Assembly (NCBI RefSeq): GCF_000334215.1
Contig: NZ_AMQY01000014.1
Location: forward strand, 248,001 to 312,000
DNA: 64,000 nucleotides
Source of the DNA: Vreelandella jeotgali Hwa
Lineage (GTDB): Bacteria > Pseudomonadota > Gammaproteobacteria > Pseudomonadales > Halomonadaceae
Reading direction: 5' to 3'
The notes beneath the pieces are model-generated. The model worked only from the letters and a program-made list of their open reading frames with translations, was not told the origin of the DNA and searched no databases. Positions within the stretch are counted from its first letter, which is position 1; each line of letters begins with the position of its first letter. Position numbers and translations under genes: made by a program. Below are positions 1 to 9,840 of this stretch, piece by piece.

Positions 1-1582
1 GGCTGAAAAGCGATAGGCCCACCAGCAGCCCGATGTTGGCTACCAGGCTCCACAGCAGCGCGTGGGTGTAGATATCCCAGCCGTCGAGGCCGAACAGCGC
101 GTAGGGAGTCAGCCAGCCGATGCCCCAGGGGCCTTCCCTGATCAGCGACATATCGATCCAGCCGGACTGGGCAAAGCCGGGGATCAGCAGGGTATAGAGC
201 CAGACGGCAAAGCCCGCCAGCAGACCGATAAGTGCCCCGGTGCGCGTCGCGCCACGCCAGTAAAGGCCGATCAGCATGGCCGGAGCGAACTGCGCCGCCC
301 CCACGAACGCCACCAGGCCGATGGTCACCAGGCTGTAGGCATCGCCGATCAGCGCGTGGTAGACGTAGCCCAGCAGCAGAATCAGGACGATGGCAACCCG
401 GCGAATGCCCAGAAGCCAGGCGGCGAGCTCGCCGCTACCGCTCAGATGGAGCAGGTTGAAGCGCAGCAGCAGCGGCATGATCAGCTGGTTGCTGACCATG
501 GTGGAGAGCGCGATGGTTTCGACGATCATCATGCCTGTGGCCGCCGACAGCCCGCCGATAAACACGAAAAGCGGCAGCGCTTCGGCGCCCGCCGAGAGCG
601 GCAGGGTGAGCACGAAGCTGTCGGGGTCGGCCTGGGGGCTCCCCAGCAGCAGCCCCGCCAGCGCGATAGGTATAACGAAAAGGTTGATCAGCAGCAGATA
701 AAGGGGAAGCAGCCAGCTGGCACGGTCGATGTGATTTTCATCGACGTTTTCCACCACCAGCACCTGAAACTGCCGGGGCAGCGTTAAAAACGCCAGCACG
801 GCAAGAATCAGTACGCCCACCCAGCCGGTAGCGCCCCCGGGCACCTGCTCCAGGCTGAGTACGTGCGACAGCTCGGGCGTGCGCGCCACCTGCGCCAGCA
901 GGTCGGCGGGGCCGTTGAACATCACGAACACCACGAAAATCCCCACCGCGAGAAACGCCACCAGCTTGACCAGCGACTCCACGGCAATGGCGGCGACCAT
1001 GCCTTCATGGCGTTCGCTGGCGTCCAGATGCCGGGTGCCGAAGAGGATGATGAAGACCGCGAGCACCAGCGCCACCCAGAACGACTTGTCGATCCAGAAA
1101 TGCGCTTCTTCCACCGCGACGTCCGCCGGCTGCGGGTAGTTCACCAGCACCGCATGGCTGACGGTAATCGCCTTGAGCTGCAGCGCGATGTACGGCGTAC
1201 TGCTGATCAGCGCCATCAGCGCGACAATGGCCCCGAGCCCCGAGCTTTTGCCGTAGCGCGCGCTGATGAAATCGGCAATCGAGGTAATACGCTGGCGCGC
1301 GGCAATGCGCACCATCTTGCGAATAATGAAGGGGGCACCGAGCATCGCCAGCGTCGGGCCCAGATAGATCAGCAGGAAGTGCGGCCCCTGCAACGAGGCG
1401 CGCCCGACGCTGCCGTAGAACGTCCAGGCCGTGCAGTACACCGCAATCGACAGCGCATAGACCGTGGGCGAGCCGATGGCCGAGCGGCCGGTTTCGGCGC
1501 GCCGGTCGCCCCAGGCGGCGACCACAAAGAGAATCGCCAGGTAGCCAAAGGCCGCTGCCAGAATGATCAGGTCGTTACGCAT
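1..1582 (-). CDS. CrbS-like sensor: sodium:solute symporter-type N-terminal half (partial)
   Basis: The visible 527 residues begin MRNDLIILAAAFGYLAILF and form a long run of hydrophobic segments typical of the SSS transporter fold, with the motif YCTAWTFYGSVG early on and GTRHLDASERHEGM in the middle. This version of the fold is characteristic of hybrid sensor kinases such as CrbS/CbrA, where the transporter-like part is followed by PAS, histidine kinase and receiver domains. The C-terminal part lies beyond the left edge, so the kinase is inferred, not seen. The start overlaps the end of the small membrane gene upstream by 8 bases, and the four genes here look like one transcript. CrbS/CrbR systems control acetate assimilation in related bacteria; that role is inference. 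A plain solute symporter is the alternative. Confidence 0.72.
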   Translation of the reverse strand, partial: MRNDLIILAAAFGYLAILFVVAAWGDRRAETGRSAIGSPTVYALSIAVYCTAWTFYGSVGRASLQGPHFLLIYLGPTLAMLGAPFIIRKMVRIAARQRITSIADFISARYGKSSGLGAIVALMALISSTPYIALQLKAITVSHAVLVNYPQPADVAVEEAHFWIDKSFWVALVLAVFIILFGTRHLDASERHEGMVAAIAVESLVKLVAFLAVGIFVVFVMFNGPADLLAQVARTPELSHVLSLEQVPGGATGWVGVLILAVLAFLTLPRQFQVLVVENVDENHIDRASWLLPLYLLLINLFVIPIALAGLLLGSPQADPDSFVLTLPLSAGAEALPLFVFIGGLSAATGMMIVETIALSTMVSNQLIMPLLLRFNLLHLSGSGELAAWLLGIRRVAIVLILLLGYVYHALIGDAYSLVTIGLVAFVGAAQFAPAMLIGLYWRGATRTGALIGLLAGFAVWLYTLLIPGFAQSGWIDMSLIREGPWGIGWLTPYALFGLDGWDIYTHALLWSLVANIGLLVGLSLFS

Positions 1583-1856
1583 GGTGCGACGACGTCGCCT
1601 GATCCGCTGCGGCTCGAGCCTCGGGCTCGGGGGGAGGCGCAGGCGGCTGGCGGCCTTCCATCAGCCAGGCCGCCAGCCCGATCACCAGCGCCCAGGCGCC
1701 AAACAGCCAGATCACCAGCCAGACGCCGGTGACCGAGGGCAGCCGGTCGACCACCAGCAGCAGCGGCGGGCAGAACAAAATGGCGGCGGTGATGATCAGC
1801 GCGACCAGGCGCTCGTTATGGCGCGATGGCGGATGCAGGGAGCGAGGAGCACTCAT
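1575..1856 (-). CDS. small two-helix membrane protein in the sensor locus
   Basis: A 93-residue protein with two predicted membrane helices (about residues 17-35 and 45-65) and a Pro/Ala-rich, soluble C-terminal tail. It overlaps its upstream neighbour by ATGA and the symporter-like sensor downstream by 8 bases, so it is almost certainly co-translated with them. Small membrane proteins commonly precede SSS-family permeases and CrbS-type sensors, where they are thought to be accessory subunits; that is family knowledge applied by position. I do not recognise the sequence itself. Confidence 0.7.
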   Translation of the reverse strand: MSAPRSLHPPSRHNERLVALIITAAILFCPPLLLVVDRLPSVTGVWLVIWLFGAWALVIGLAAWLMEGRQPPAPPPEPEARAAADQATSSHHA

Positions 1857-3919
1857 AAGTTGGCATCTTCCGTATCGACCGCGCTGGCCTGCAGCGCCAA
1901 TAGCGACTCGAGACTATCGATGCCGCGCGCTTCGAGTCGCGGCAGCAGCGCCAGCCACAGGGCCGCGGTCACCCGGGCGTCGCCCAGGGCGGTGTGGCGC
2001 GTGCCCGGCGGGAAGGTAATGTCGTAGCGCCGGGCGAGGCTGTCCAGGTCATGGCCGTCCAGCGCCTCGTCCAGCGCCCGTGAAATAAGCAGGGTGTCGA
2101 GTACCGGCATGGTAAATTCGACGCCCTGGCGGCTGATGGCGAGCATATCAAAAGACGCATTGTGCGCCAGCAGGATGGCGTCACCCACGTAGTGGCGAAA
2201 GCGTTCCAGCACCGTGTCCAGCGGCGGCGCGCCGGCCACATCGGCGTCGGTAATGCCGTGGATGGCCGTGCTCTCGGCGGGAATGGGGCGTTGCGGGTCC
2301 ACTTTTTGGGTAAAGGTTTCGCTCGCCATCGCCTGGGCGTTGACGATACGACACGCGCCCATGCTGATCACGGTATCGCCCTGGCGCAGCGCCAACCCGG
2401 TGGTTTCGGTATCAAACGCCACGATTTCGAGGCTGCGCGGCTCGAGCCTGGCGCGCGCTTCGTCGGGCGGAGGCAGATTGGCGATGCCGAAGTCGTGAAA
2501 CTCGGGTCGTGGCGGCACCCGGCGGGGCGGGGTGTCGCCCTGGTCGATCATCGGCAGCGGCAGGCGAATGCGGGCCCGGGGGTCACCCTTGTCGACCAGG
2601 CTCCAGATTTCGCTGGCGTGCTGTCGCAGGACTTCGGCGGCGCTGGGGGAGAGCGGCAGGGCTTCGAGCGGCTGGCGCTGCCAGCGGGATATTTCACCTT
2701 CCGGCAGCGGGTGGCCCTGCCAGATCATGTCCAGATAAACGCACTGATTCCCGGGGGATATCTCGCCTTCAAAGCCGCCGGGTGGCAGGTGCTGTTCCAG
2801 GTGTTGCAGCAGCGAATCGATCAGCGCGATCAGCGCGGGGGCATCGCCCTTGAACCAGGCGGGCATGCCCACCGGTGTGATCAGCCGGCGCGAGGGATCG
2901 ATGCGTTCGTCGAGCGCCTGCCAGAAATCGTTGGACCAGATCGGCGTCAGCTGCTCGCCCCGGCGCTGCATGTCGTCGATCAGCTCGCCCATGCGCGCGA
3001 TGCTGTGGCTCAGCGCCAGGCCATCTTCGTCCAGGGCGTTTTCCAGCCGGGCGCGCAGCTCGCTGTTGTCGGTGTCGGCGGTGCCCAGGGTCTTGAGCAC
3101 GTCGGCGGCGCTGGTCACGCTCGCGGCCTCGCGGCGCAGCTCGGCGAGCCGGGCGCCCAGCTGGGCGCGCACGCCCATTTCGGTGCTCCAGGCGTGTGTC
3201 GCGTCGTTGAGCGTGACCAGGCTTTCGCCGTCGCTTTCCGGCAGCCGGCGCAGCGTGACCTTGAGCCAGCGCTCGTCGCAGGGGAGCAGCAGCTCGCGCG
3301 GGGTGCCGTCGTCGGGCAGCCGGGCAAGGGCGTTCTGCAGGGTGGCGGTGGGCAGCAGCGCGTCGATGCGCTTGCCCAGCCCCAGGCCGGTATGGCCGTC
3401 AAAAAACGTGTCGGCCGCCGCGTTGAGCAGCAGTAACCGCCGATGGCGATCGCAGAGCAGCAGCGGTGTCTGCAGGATTTGCAGCACGGCCTCCAGCCGC
3501 TGGCTGATGCGTGCAGCATCGCGGGCGCCGTCGCTGCGCGCCTGGCTCAGACGGCTGCGGTCGGCACGCCAGCTTTCGCGTATCCGCGCCAGGTCGGGCC
3601 CCAGCCCGGTGAGCCAGCCTTCGGGAGGGTGCTCGTCGCCGGCGTCGGGGTTGGCGACCAGGCGTGCCAGCTGCACATGCAGGTGGCGCAGCGGGGCAAA
3701 GAGCATGCGCTCCAGCGCCACGCCGACCAGCAGAATCGTGGTGCCGCCGGAAAAACTGCCCAGCCAGATGGCGGCGCGTTCCCAGCCGCTGGCGTTTATC
3801 CCGGCGTCCAGCCAGGCGGCAAAAATGGCCCCGCCCAGCAGGCTGATGCCGCCCAGCAGCAGCCAGAGGCCGATCAGCCGCTGGCGTTTGGGCAGGCGTT
3901 GGCGATCACGGCGTGTCAT
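1853..3919 (-). CDS. membrane-anchored sensor-like protein fused to a DEDDh 3'-5' exonuclease
   Basis: A 688-residue protein. Two membrane helices lie near the N-terminus (about 17-36 and 48-68), then a long soluble region that includes a PAS-like stretch (LLLCDRHRRLLLLNAAADTF, about 150-170) and a linker resembling a degenerate kinase region. The C-terminal 190 residues are a DnaQ/PolC-epsilon-type exonuclease: DTETTGL (503-509), HNASFD, and the late H...D pair in RHTALGD. Exonucleases of this class are a regular member of CrbS/R-type loci, although their job there is unclear. It overlaps the response-regulator gene by 14 bases. The DEDDh residues are all visible, so catalytic activity is likely. 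Confidence 0.85.
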   Translation of the reverse strand: MTRRDRQRLPKRQRLIGLWLLLGGISLLGGAIFAAWLDAGINASGWERAAIWLGSFSGGTTILLVGVALERMLFAPLRHLHVQLARLVANPDAGDEHPPEGWLTGLGPDLARIRESWRADRSRLSQARSDGARDAARISQRLEAVLQILQTPLLLCDRHRRLLLLNAAADTFFDGHTGLGLGKRIDALLPTATLQNALARLPDDGTPRELLLPCDERWLKVTLRRLPESDGESLVTLNDATHAWSTEMGVRAQLGARLAELRREAASVTSAADVLKTLGTADTDNSELRARLENALDEDGLALSHSIARMGELIDDMQRRGEQLTPIWSNDFWQALDERIDPSRRLITPVGMPAWFKGDAPALIALIDSLLQHLEQHLPPGGFEGEISPGNQCVYLDMIWQGHPLPEGEISRWQRQPLEALPLSPSAAEVLRQHASEIWSLVDKGDPRARIRLPLPMIDQGDTPPRRVPPRPEFHDFGIANLPPPDEARARLEPRSLEIVAFDTETTGLALRQGDTVISMGACRIVNAQAMASETFTQKVDPQRPIPAESTAIHGITDADVAGAPPLDTVLERFRHYVGDAILLAHNASFDMLAISRQGVEFTMPVLDTLLISRALDEALDGHDLDSLARRYDITFPPGTRHTALGDARVTAALWLALLPRLEARGIDSLESLLALQASAVDTEDANL

Positions 3920-4289
3920 CGTCGGCCTCGCTTAGCAGTGCCTGCACCTTGTCCACCAGCGCCCGGGTCGAAAACGGCTTGGTAATGTAGTCGTCGGCAC
4001 CCAGCGCCAGGCCTTTCTCGCGCTCGACTTCGCGGCCGTGGGCGGTGAGCATGATAATCGGCATGTCGCGGGTCGCCGAGGCAGCGCGCAGACGCTCCAG
4101 CACGTCAAAGCCGCTGATGCCGGGCAGACTGATATCGAGCAGCATCAGGTCCGGCGGGGTGTCATCCACGCGCTCGAGCGCGCTTTCGCCGTCGTCGGCC
4201 GTGGTGACCGTAAATCCCGCCTGCTGCATCAGGAATTCCAGCGACAACAGGATGTTGGTTTCGTCATCAACCACCAGTACCCGAGGCAT
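3906..4289 (-). CDS. single-domain response regulator (receiver only)
   Basis: A 127-residue CheY-like receiver with no output domain: acidic pocket VVDDE at the N-terminus, phosphoacceptor Asp52 in LLDISLPG, Thr82 in LTAHG and Lys104 in TKPF. I start it at MPRVLVV because GAAGGAG sits six bases upstream; an in-frame ATG 18 bases further up lacks such a site. It is the first gene of the sensor operon. A receiver without a DNA-binding domain suggests a phosphorelay intermediate or protein-protein output, unlike CrbR, which is a LuxR-type regulator. Confidence 0.9.
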   Translation of the reverse strand: MPRVLVVDDETNILLSLEFLMQQAGFTVTTADDGESALERVDDTPPDLMLLDISLPGISGFDVLERLRAASATRDMPIIMLTAHGREVEREKGLALGADDYITKPFSTRALVDKVQALLSEADDDTP

Positions 4290-4474
4290 GGCGTTCTCCT
4301 TCGGCATTGTTGTGCTTATTGTGTTTAGTTGTGTTTTTGGTATTCGGTTGAGCTTATTTTAACGGTCGTGTTTATCGCGTGCCTGCTGCTTGCTGTGGTG
4401 CAGCTATTGACGTGTATCCAGCGTGATCAAGCCGGTTGCGCCCTGCCACCGAGTTTAGGCATCGGGCGCGCCGT

Positions 4475-4493
4475 GGCCAAGGCGACCTTGGCC
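4475..4493. repeat. perfect 8-bp hairpin between nth and the response regulator
   Basis: GGCCAAGG, three bases, CCTTGGCC. It has no T-run on either side, so it is not a classical terminator. It lies in a 280-base spacer that also carries two copies of CCGAAGGCAG about 22 bases apart. Both nth and the response regulator are on the minus strand, so it could stabilise the 3' end of the nth transcript. Confidence 0.4.
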
Positions 4494-4571
4494 GAAGGCA
4501 GGCAAGAGGCTGCCGAAGGCAGAGGAGACAGAATGAAGTAGAAGAGACAGAGGAGGCAGGCGCGGGCGCTG

Positions 4572-5207
4572 TTACGGCGCGGTTTTTTCCGGGTAGTCGC
4601 ACAGATCGGCGATGAGGCAGCCGGGGCAGCGGGGCTTGCGCGCTACGCAGGTATAGCGGCCGTGAAGAATCAGCCAGTGGTGGGCGTCGCGCTTGAACTC
4701 CCGGGGGACGTGGCGCAAGAGTTTCTGCTCGACTTCCACCACGTTTTTGCCCGGGGCCAGCCCGGTGCGGTTGGCGACGCGAAAGATATGCGTATCCACG
4801 GCGATGGTGGGGATGCCGAACGCCGTATTGAGAATGACGTTGGCGGTCTTGCGCCCGACGCCGGGCAGCGCTTCCAGCGCCTTGCGCGTGCGGGGCACCG
4901 CGCCCGAGTGCTTTTCCACCAGCAGGTGGCAGGTCTTCATCAGGTTCTCGGCCTTGGTGTTGTAGAGGCCGATGGTTCTGATGTGCGCCTTGAGGCCGTC
5001 AAGGCCCAGCGCGATTATCGCTTCCGGGGTATTGGCGACCGGAAACAGCCGGGCTGTGGCCTTGTTGACCCCCACGTCCGTCGCCTGGGCAGAGAGCAGT
5101 ACCGCGGTCAGCAGCTCGAATGGCGTAGTCCAGTGGAGCTCGGTTTCCGGGTGCGGGGTTTCTGCCTGCAAGCGGGCAAAAATCTCATGGCGTTTATCGG
5201 CGTTCAT
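4572..5207 (-). CDS. nth: endonuclease III
   Basis: Bifunctional DNA glycosylase/AP lyase of base excision repair, removing oxidised pyrimidines. The 211-residue length matches the family. Helix-hairpin-helix LPGVGRKTA carries catalytic Lys120, and VDTH carries Asp138, both at the numbers used for the E. coli enzyme. The C-terminal 4Fe-4S cluster pattern C-x6-C-x2-C-x5-C is intact. It follows rnfB with an ATGA overlap, an arrangement also seen in E. coli, where nth ends the rsx/rnf operon. Confidence 0.97.
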   Translation of the reverse strand: MNADKRHEIFARLQAETPHPETELHWTTPFELLTAVLLSAQATDVGVNKATARLFPVANTPEAIIALGLDGLKAHIRTIGLYNTKAENLMKTCHLLVEKHSGAVPRTRKALEALPGVGRKTANVILNTAFGIPTIAVDTHIFRVANRTGLAPGKNVVEVEQKLLRHVPREFKRDAHHWLILHGRYTCVARKPRCPGCLIADLCDYPEKTAP

Positions 5208-6025
5208 GATGTGCCTTCGGCGTTGGTGGCGGCCGCCTCCCGGCCGAGTTGTTCCAGCGCCTGCCGGGCTTCGGCCTGCTGGCGCTGCGCGGCGGGTAGC
5301 TGCTCCCGGGCAGTGGCTTCGGCTGCGCTGTCCCGGCGGCGTATGGCGCTTTCCAGCTGCTGCTCCACACGCCTGAGCGCCTGATCGGCGGCCCGAGCAG
5401 CGAGTTTTTTCTGGCGTTGCAGCGCGGCCGAGGACATATCCCCGGCGTTATCGGAACGGCCCGCCGCGCGGCGTTTTTGCAGCCGCCGTTGACGTTTTTC
5501 CTGACGCTTTTCCCGGGCGTCACGCGCCAGGCGCCGCTGGCGCGCACGATGGCGTTGGCGCCCCAGGGAGGCGCGGCGCGCCAGATAGGCGTCCTGTTCA
5601 TCCCGGCTGTACGCGGCCTGCCAGGCGGGGTGCGGCAGCATGTCGATGCAGTCCACGGGGCAGGGAGCCACGCACAGCTCGCAGCCGGTACATTCGTCGG
5701 TGATCACGGTGTGCATGCGCTTGGCCGCCCCGACGATGGCATCCACCGGGCAGGCGTCGATACATTTGGTGCAGCCAATGCACTCATTTTCGCGGATAAA
5801 CGCCGTCAGCGGCGGCTGGGGCGGTTCGGCCAGCGGTCGATACGTCTGGCCGGTGAGCTCCGTCAGCTGCTCAAGCGTAGCGTCGCCGCCGGGCGGGCAG
5901 CGGTTGACCGGCTCGCCGTCGGCAATCGCCTCGGCGTAGGGCCGGCAGCCGTCGAAACCGCATTTGCCGCACTGGGTTTGCGGCAGCAGCGCATCGACGG
6001 CTTCGATCAGGTCGCTGCGCGACAT
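5204..6025 (-). CDS. rnfB: RnfB-type electron transport subunit
   Basis: A 273-residue iron-sulphur protein. An N-terminal 4Fe-4S domain (CGKCGFDGC...NRCPPGG, about 19-45) is followed by two ferredoxin-type clusters ([12 protein letters not shown] and [12 protein letters not shown], about 82-130) and a long basic, Gln/Ala-rich coiled C-terminal tail. RnfB passes electrons within the Rnf/Rsx NADH:ferredoxin complex. The usual N-terminal membrane helix is missing: the protein starts directly at the cluster domain. No rnfA, C, D, G or E lies nearby; instead metG precedes it with a TGATG overlap and nth follows. It may be a stand-alone ferredoxin-like paralogue. Confidence 0.85.
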   Translation of the reverse strand: MSRSDLIEAVDALLPQTQCGKCGFDGCRPYAEAIADGEPVNRCPPGGDATLEQLTELTGQTYRPLAEPPQPPLTAFIRENECIGCTKCIDACPVDAIVGAAKRMHTVITDECTGCELCVAPCPVDCIDMLPHPAWQAAYSRDEQDAYLARRASLGRQRHRARQRRLARDAREKRQEKRQRRLQKRRAAGRSDNAGDMSSAALQRQKKLAARAADQALRRVEQQLESAIRRRDSAAEATAREQLPAAQRQQAEARQALEQLGREAAATNAEGTS

Positions 6026-8085
6026 CAGGTCACGCGCTGGCCGGGCTCGGCGCCGTCATCGGGCGAGAGCAGGTAGATGCCGTCGTCGTTGGCGGAGGCC
6101 AGCACCATGCCGTCGGAGACGCCGAAACGCATTTTGCGCGGCGCCAGGTTGGCGACCATGATTGTCAGCCGGCCTTCCAGCGCCTCCGGGGCGTAGGACG
6201 AGCGGATACCCGAAAACACGTTGCGCGTCTCGCCGCCCAGGTCCAGCGTCAGCTGCAGCAGCTTGTCCGCCCCTTCGACGTAGGAGGCGCTGGCAATCCG
6301 GGCGATGCGCAGGTCCACCTTGCTGAAATCGGCAAAGCTGATTTCGTCGGCGATCGGATCCCGAGAAAGCGGATCGTCGGCCAGCGGGCCGGCAGCCTGG
6401 GCGCCGCCGTCCTTGAGCTTCTTCTCCTCGGCGATGTCTTCCCTGGAGGCGTCGAGCACGGCGTCGATTTTGCTGCGTTCGATGCGCGTCATCAGCGGCT
6501 TGAATTTGTTGATGGCGTGATCGGTGAGCACATCGTGGCGGCTGGCCCAGCTCAGGGTATCCAGCCCGAGGAAGGTCTGCGCCTGCTCGGCCATGGCGGG
6601 CACCACCGGGGCGAGGTAGACCACCAGCTGGCGGAAGAGGTTGATCCCTACCGAGCAGATGTCGAGCACCTCCTGATCGCGGCCTTCCTGCTTGGCCAGC
6701 ACCCAGGGCTCGGCCTCGGCGATGTAGGTGTTGGCCTCGTCGGCCAGCTCCATGATCCGGCGCATGGCCCGGGCAAACTCCCGGGTTTCGTAATAGTCGG
6801 CGATGTCGTCGCCGGCCTCGATAAAGCGCGCGAGCATGGTCGGCTCGGCGCAGTGCGCCGAAAGCGTGCCGCCGCCCAGCTTTTTGACAAAGCCCGCACA
6901 GCGGCTGGCGATGTTGACCACCTTGCCCACGAGATCCGAATTGACCCGCGCTTCAAAGTCCTCGAGGTTGAGGTCCAGGTCGTCGACCCCGGCGGTCAGC
7001 TTGGCGGCAAAGTAGTAGCGCAGGTACTCCGGGTTCAGGTGGTCGGCGAAGGTGGCCGCCTTGATAAAGGTGCCCCGGGATTTGGACATCTTGGCGCCGT
7101 CCACGGTGACAAAGCCGTGGCAGTTCACCGCGGTGGGCGTGCGAAAGCCCGCGCCGTGGAGCATCGCCGGCCAGAACAGCGCGTGGAAGTAGACGATATC
7201 CTTGCCGATGAAGTGGTAGACCTCGGCGTCGGAGTCGGGTCGCCAGTAGCTGTCGAAATCCAGCCCTTCACGCTCGCAAAGGTTTTTGAAGCTCGCCAGG
7301 TAGCCGATCGGCGCATCCAGCCAGACGTAGAAATACTTGCCCGGCGCATCGGGAATCTCGAAGCCGAAATAGGGCGCATCCCGGGAAATATCCCACTCGT
7401 TGAAGCCGTCGTCGAACCACTCCATCAGCTTGTTGCGGATCTGCGGCTGGACACGGTCGTCGTTGATCCAGCGCTGCATGAAATCGGCAAAATCCGGCAG
7501 CTTGAAGAAAAAGTGCGTGGACGTGCGCTCTTCGGGGGTGGCGCCGGATACCGCCGAGACCGGATTGATCAGCTCGGCGGGGGTGTAGGTGGCGCCGCAG
7601 GCTTCGCAGTTGTCGCCGTACTGATCGGCCTGGTGGCACTTGGGGCAGGTGCCCTTGATAAAACGATCGGCGAGAAACAGGCCGCGTTCCGGGTCATACA
7701 TCTGGTCGATGTCCCGGGTGGCAATGTGGCCGGCGTCGCGCAGGCGGGTGTAAATCAGCTCGCTGAAGTGGCGGTTTTCGGCCGAGTGCGTCGAATAGTA
7801 GTTGTCGAAGCGGATGCCGAAGCGCGCGAAGTCGGTCTGGTGATGGCGGGAAACGCGTTCGATCAGCGTTTCCGGCGTGATACCTTCCTGCTCGGCGCGC
7901 AGCATGATGGCGGTGCCGTGGGCATCGTCGGCGCAGACGTAGTGGCACTGCTGACCGCGACTTTTCTGGAAGCGCACCCAGATGTCGGTCTGAATGTATT
8001 CCAGCATGTGGCCCAGATGGATGTCGCCGTTGGCGTAGGGAAGTGCACTGGTAACCAGAATCTTGCGCGTCGCGGTGTTAGACAT
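6025..8085 (-). CDS. metG: methionyl-tRNA synthetase
   Basis: Class I aminoacyl-tRNA synthetase that charges tRNA-Met. The 686-residue protein has the nucleotide-binding HLGH signature ([12 protein letters not shown], about 16-27), a zinc-knuckle region (CPKCHQAD...NCEACG, about 144-162) and the KMSKS loop (GAKMSKSRG, about 333). Residues from about 580 form the C-terminal Trbp111-like tRNA-binding/dimerisation domain ([11 protein letters not shown]...). The length matches the E. coli-type dimeric enzyme. Its stop overlaps the rnfB start. Confidence 0.98.
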   Translation of the reverse strand: MSNTATRKILVTSALPYANGDIHLGHMLEYIQTDIWVRFQKSRGQQCHYVCADDAHGTAIMLRAEQEGITPETLIERVSRHHQTDFARFGIRFDNYYSTHSAENRHFSELIYTRLRDAGHIATRDIDQMYDPERGLFLADRFIKGTCPKCHQADQYGDNCEACGATYTPAELINPVSAVSGATPEERTSTHFFFKLPDFADFMQRWINDDRVQPQIRNKLMEWFDDGFNEWDISRDAPYFGFEIPDAPGKYFYVWLDAPIGYLASFKNLCEREGLDFDSYWRPDSDAEVYHFIGKDIVYFHALFWPAMLHGAGFRTPTAVNCHGFVTVDGAKMSKSRGTFIKAATFADHLNPEYLRYYFAAKLTAGVDDLDLNLEDFEARVNSDLVGKVVNIASRCAGFVKKLGGGTLSAHCAEPTMLARFIEAGDDIADYYETREFARAMRRIMELADEANTYIAEAEPWVLAKQEGRDQEVLDICSVGINLFRQLVVYLAPVVPAMAEQAQTFLGLDTLSWASRHDVLTDHAINKFKPLMTRIERSKIDAVLDASREDIAEEKKLKDGGAQAAGPLADDPLSRDPIADEISFADFSKVDLRIARIASASYVEGADKLLQLTLDLGGETRNVFSGIRSSYAPEALEGRLTIMVANLAPRKMRFGVSDGMVLASANDDGIYLLSPDDGAEPGQRVT

Positions 8086-8148
8086 GAAAGGGGATCGTTC
8101 CGTTAACGTCGGGCAATGGATGAAAAACGCGGTCGGGGAGACAGCTGG

Positions 8149-8430
8149 CTAGTACAGCGCCTGCTCTTCGAGCACTACCTCACGCAGCAGGGCGAGAAAC
8201 AGCTTGTCGGCTTCCGAATGTTCGGCCGGGTCTTCGGGAATGTGAACGCTGGTGATATCCGAGATTTCGTTGGCAATGGTGGCCATGCTGTCGGCGCTGC
8301 CGCCGTTATCCAGCTCATGCCGGGCCACCGCCAGCGACTGCTCGAGGATTTTGGGATCCTGCAGCAACTTGCGGATAAATCCCTGTAGTTCATTGATAAC
8401 GCGCGTTTTTTGAATTTCTGAAGCAGACAT
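8149..8430 (-). CDS. small acidic hypothetical protein
   Basis: A 93-residue acidic, probably helical and soluble protein with no signal peptide or membrane segment. I start it at the ATG preceded by GAGGAGA seven bases upstream; a TTG codon directly before it is less likely. It lies just upstream of metG on the same strand, about 60 bases apart, so it could be its transcriptional leader gene. I do not recognise a family. Confidence 0.7.
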   Translation of the reverse strand: MSASEIQKTRVINELQGFIRKLLQDPKILEQSLAVARHELDNGGSADSMATIANEISDITSVHIPEDPAEHSEADKLFLALLREVVLEEQALY

Positions 8431-8560
8431 CAAGACTTCTCCTCAAGACTCTTAAAGACTCTCCTGTAGACGCCCGGTACGCGGCTGGCTCCGTGACCCG
8501 GCTCCGGGCCGGGACCGGCAGTGTCCCAACCGCTCGACCATAGCATTTTTCCCCGCCTGT

Positions 8561-8600
8561 CTCACGAGAGGCGACCTCACGAGAGGCGATCTCAAGAGGC
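8561..8600. repeat. 15-bp tandem repeat at the end of the acyltransferase gene
   Basis: Two adjacent 15-base units (CTCACGAGAGGCGAC and CTCACGAGAGGCGAT, 8561-8590) are followed by a decayed third copy (CTCAAGAGGC) that contains the stop codon of the acyltransferase gene. The repeat may have arisen by slippage from the gene end. Confidence 0.8.
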
Positions 8601-9779
8601 CACGCGCCCGGCCTTGTGCTTCACCGGGTTGGCGTATTGCGCGAGCCAATAAGGGCGCAGGGCCTCGGGCACCTCGCTCAGGCGCTGGTTGAAGCGTTCG
8701 CGGTCCTGACGGCTGATGGACCCGTGCGCGACCAGTTCGGGAGCGTCGCCCTGGGCCTCAAGCGCCAGATAGTGGGTCGGAAACAGCCGGTAGCCGCCGA
8801 TGACCTGGCGGTCGATCTCGGCGGCGACTTCCTCGGCGCTGCCGGCCTCGGCCCCCAGCGGCGTGCCGAAGTGGAGCTGGACGCGACCCTTGTTACCGGT
8901 AATGCCGGCGACAATCGACTGAATATCCTCGAACTCGCTTTTATCGTAGCCGCCCCGGGTATCCAGGTCGTACTGCTCGCGGGCTTTCTGAACGTCGCAG
9001 GGGTCCAGCTCATAGCTGATGGAAACCGGCACCATGCGCAGCTCGGTAATGGCGTCGCCGGTACCTGCTGCCTTGTCTTCCTTGCGCCGGGCCATGGTCA
9101 GCATCTTGACGATCGCCGGGTCGGTGAGGTCGATGCCGGTCTTGGCGCGGCCCTCGCGCTGGGCCATCCAGATCGAGTGGTTATCGGCGGTAATCGAGTG
9201 GCGAATATACGCCGACAGATTCTGGTAGGCGGCGAGCATGGCGCGCTTGCCGCGCGCGCTGCGGGGCACGATGAAGCTCTTGTTGAGCCGCATCAGGTCG
9301 GTGACATAAGGCTTTTTCAGCAGATTGTCGCCGATGGCAATGCGCACCGTGTCGCGCCCGGCCTGATACAGCGCGTAGTTGACGAACGCCGGGTCCAGCG
9401 AAATATCCCGGTGGTTGCCGATAAACAGGTACGCGGTGTTGGCGTCCAGGCGTTCGAGTCCCGATACCTCGAAGGCATCGGTGCTGGTGCGGATCATGCG
9501 CGCCATGTAGCCGGCAATGCGCTGCTGAAAGGCCCGCACGTCGCGCACGCCCCGGACTTCACGCTTGACCGCGCGGCTGGCCAGCAGGCGTGCCAGCGGC
9601 GGAGCAAAGCGGGCCAGGCGCGGCAGGCGGAACCGCGTCAGCGCGTTGAGCAGCTCGTTGTCCCGGGTCAGTCGCTTGAGCACGTCTTCGACTTCATCGT
9701 CCTCATAGGGGCGAATGTCGGCCCAGGGATCGGTGGCGGCGTCCGCAGACGTGTGATGGCTTGTGTCGTGGTCAGTCAT
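8592..9779 (-). CDS. PlsB/PlsC-like glycerolipid acyltransferase
   Basis: A 395-residue soluble or peripheral protein. NHRDISLD (about residue 127) resembles acyltransferase motif I, though spacing from His to the second Asp is one longer than the standard HX4D; SIWMAQREGRAKTG resembles the downstream substrate-binding motif. The family transfers fatty acyl groups to glycerol phosphate or lysophospholipid. The specific substrate cannot be told. I chose the start MTDHDTSHH; 63 further in-frame upstream codons read like non-coding sequence and run into the spacer before rdgC. Confidence 0.75.
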   Translation of the reverse strand: MTDHDTSHHTSADAATDPWADIRPYEDDEVEDVLKRLTRDNELLNALTRFRLPRLARFAPPLARLLASRAVKREVRGVRDVRAFQQRIAGYMARMIRTSTDAFEVSGLERLDANTAYLFIGNHRDISLDPAFVNYALYQAGRDTVRIAIGDNLLKKPYVTDLMRLNKSFIVPRSARGKRAMLAAYQNLSAYIRHSITADNHSIWMAQREGRAKTGIDLTDPAIVKMLTMARRKEDKAAGTGDAITELRMVPVSISYELDPCDVQKAREQYDLDTRGGYDKSEFEDIQSIVAGITGNKGRVQLHFGTPLGAEAGSAEEVAAEIDRQVIGGYRLFPTHYLALEAQGDAPELVAHGSISRQDRERFNQRLSEVPEALRPYWLAQYANPVKHKAGRVAS

Positions 9780-9840
9780 GAATCCGTTCCGTCGGGTAGA
9801 GGAGACAGCCGCTGGCGGGCGGTACGGCCGGTGTTGGCCG

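Noticed and set aside
62-1732. Long plus-strand frames opposite the sensor gene
   Set aside because: They mirror the minus-strand coding sequence, are rich in Arg, Gln and Ala without domains, and are typical high-GC shadow frames.
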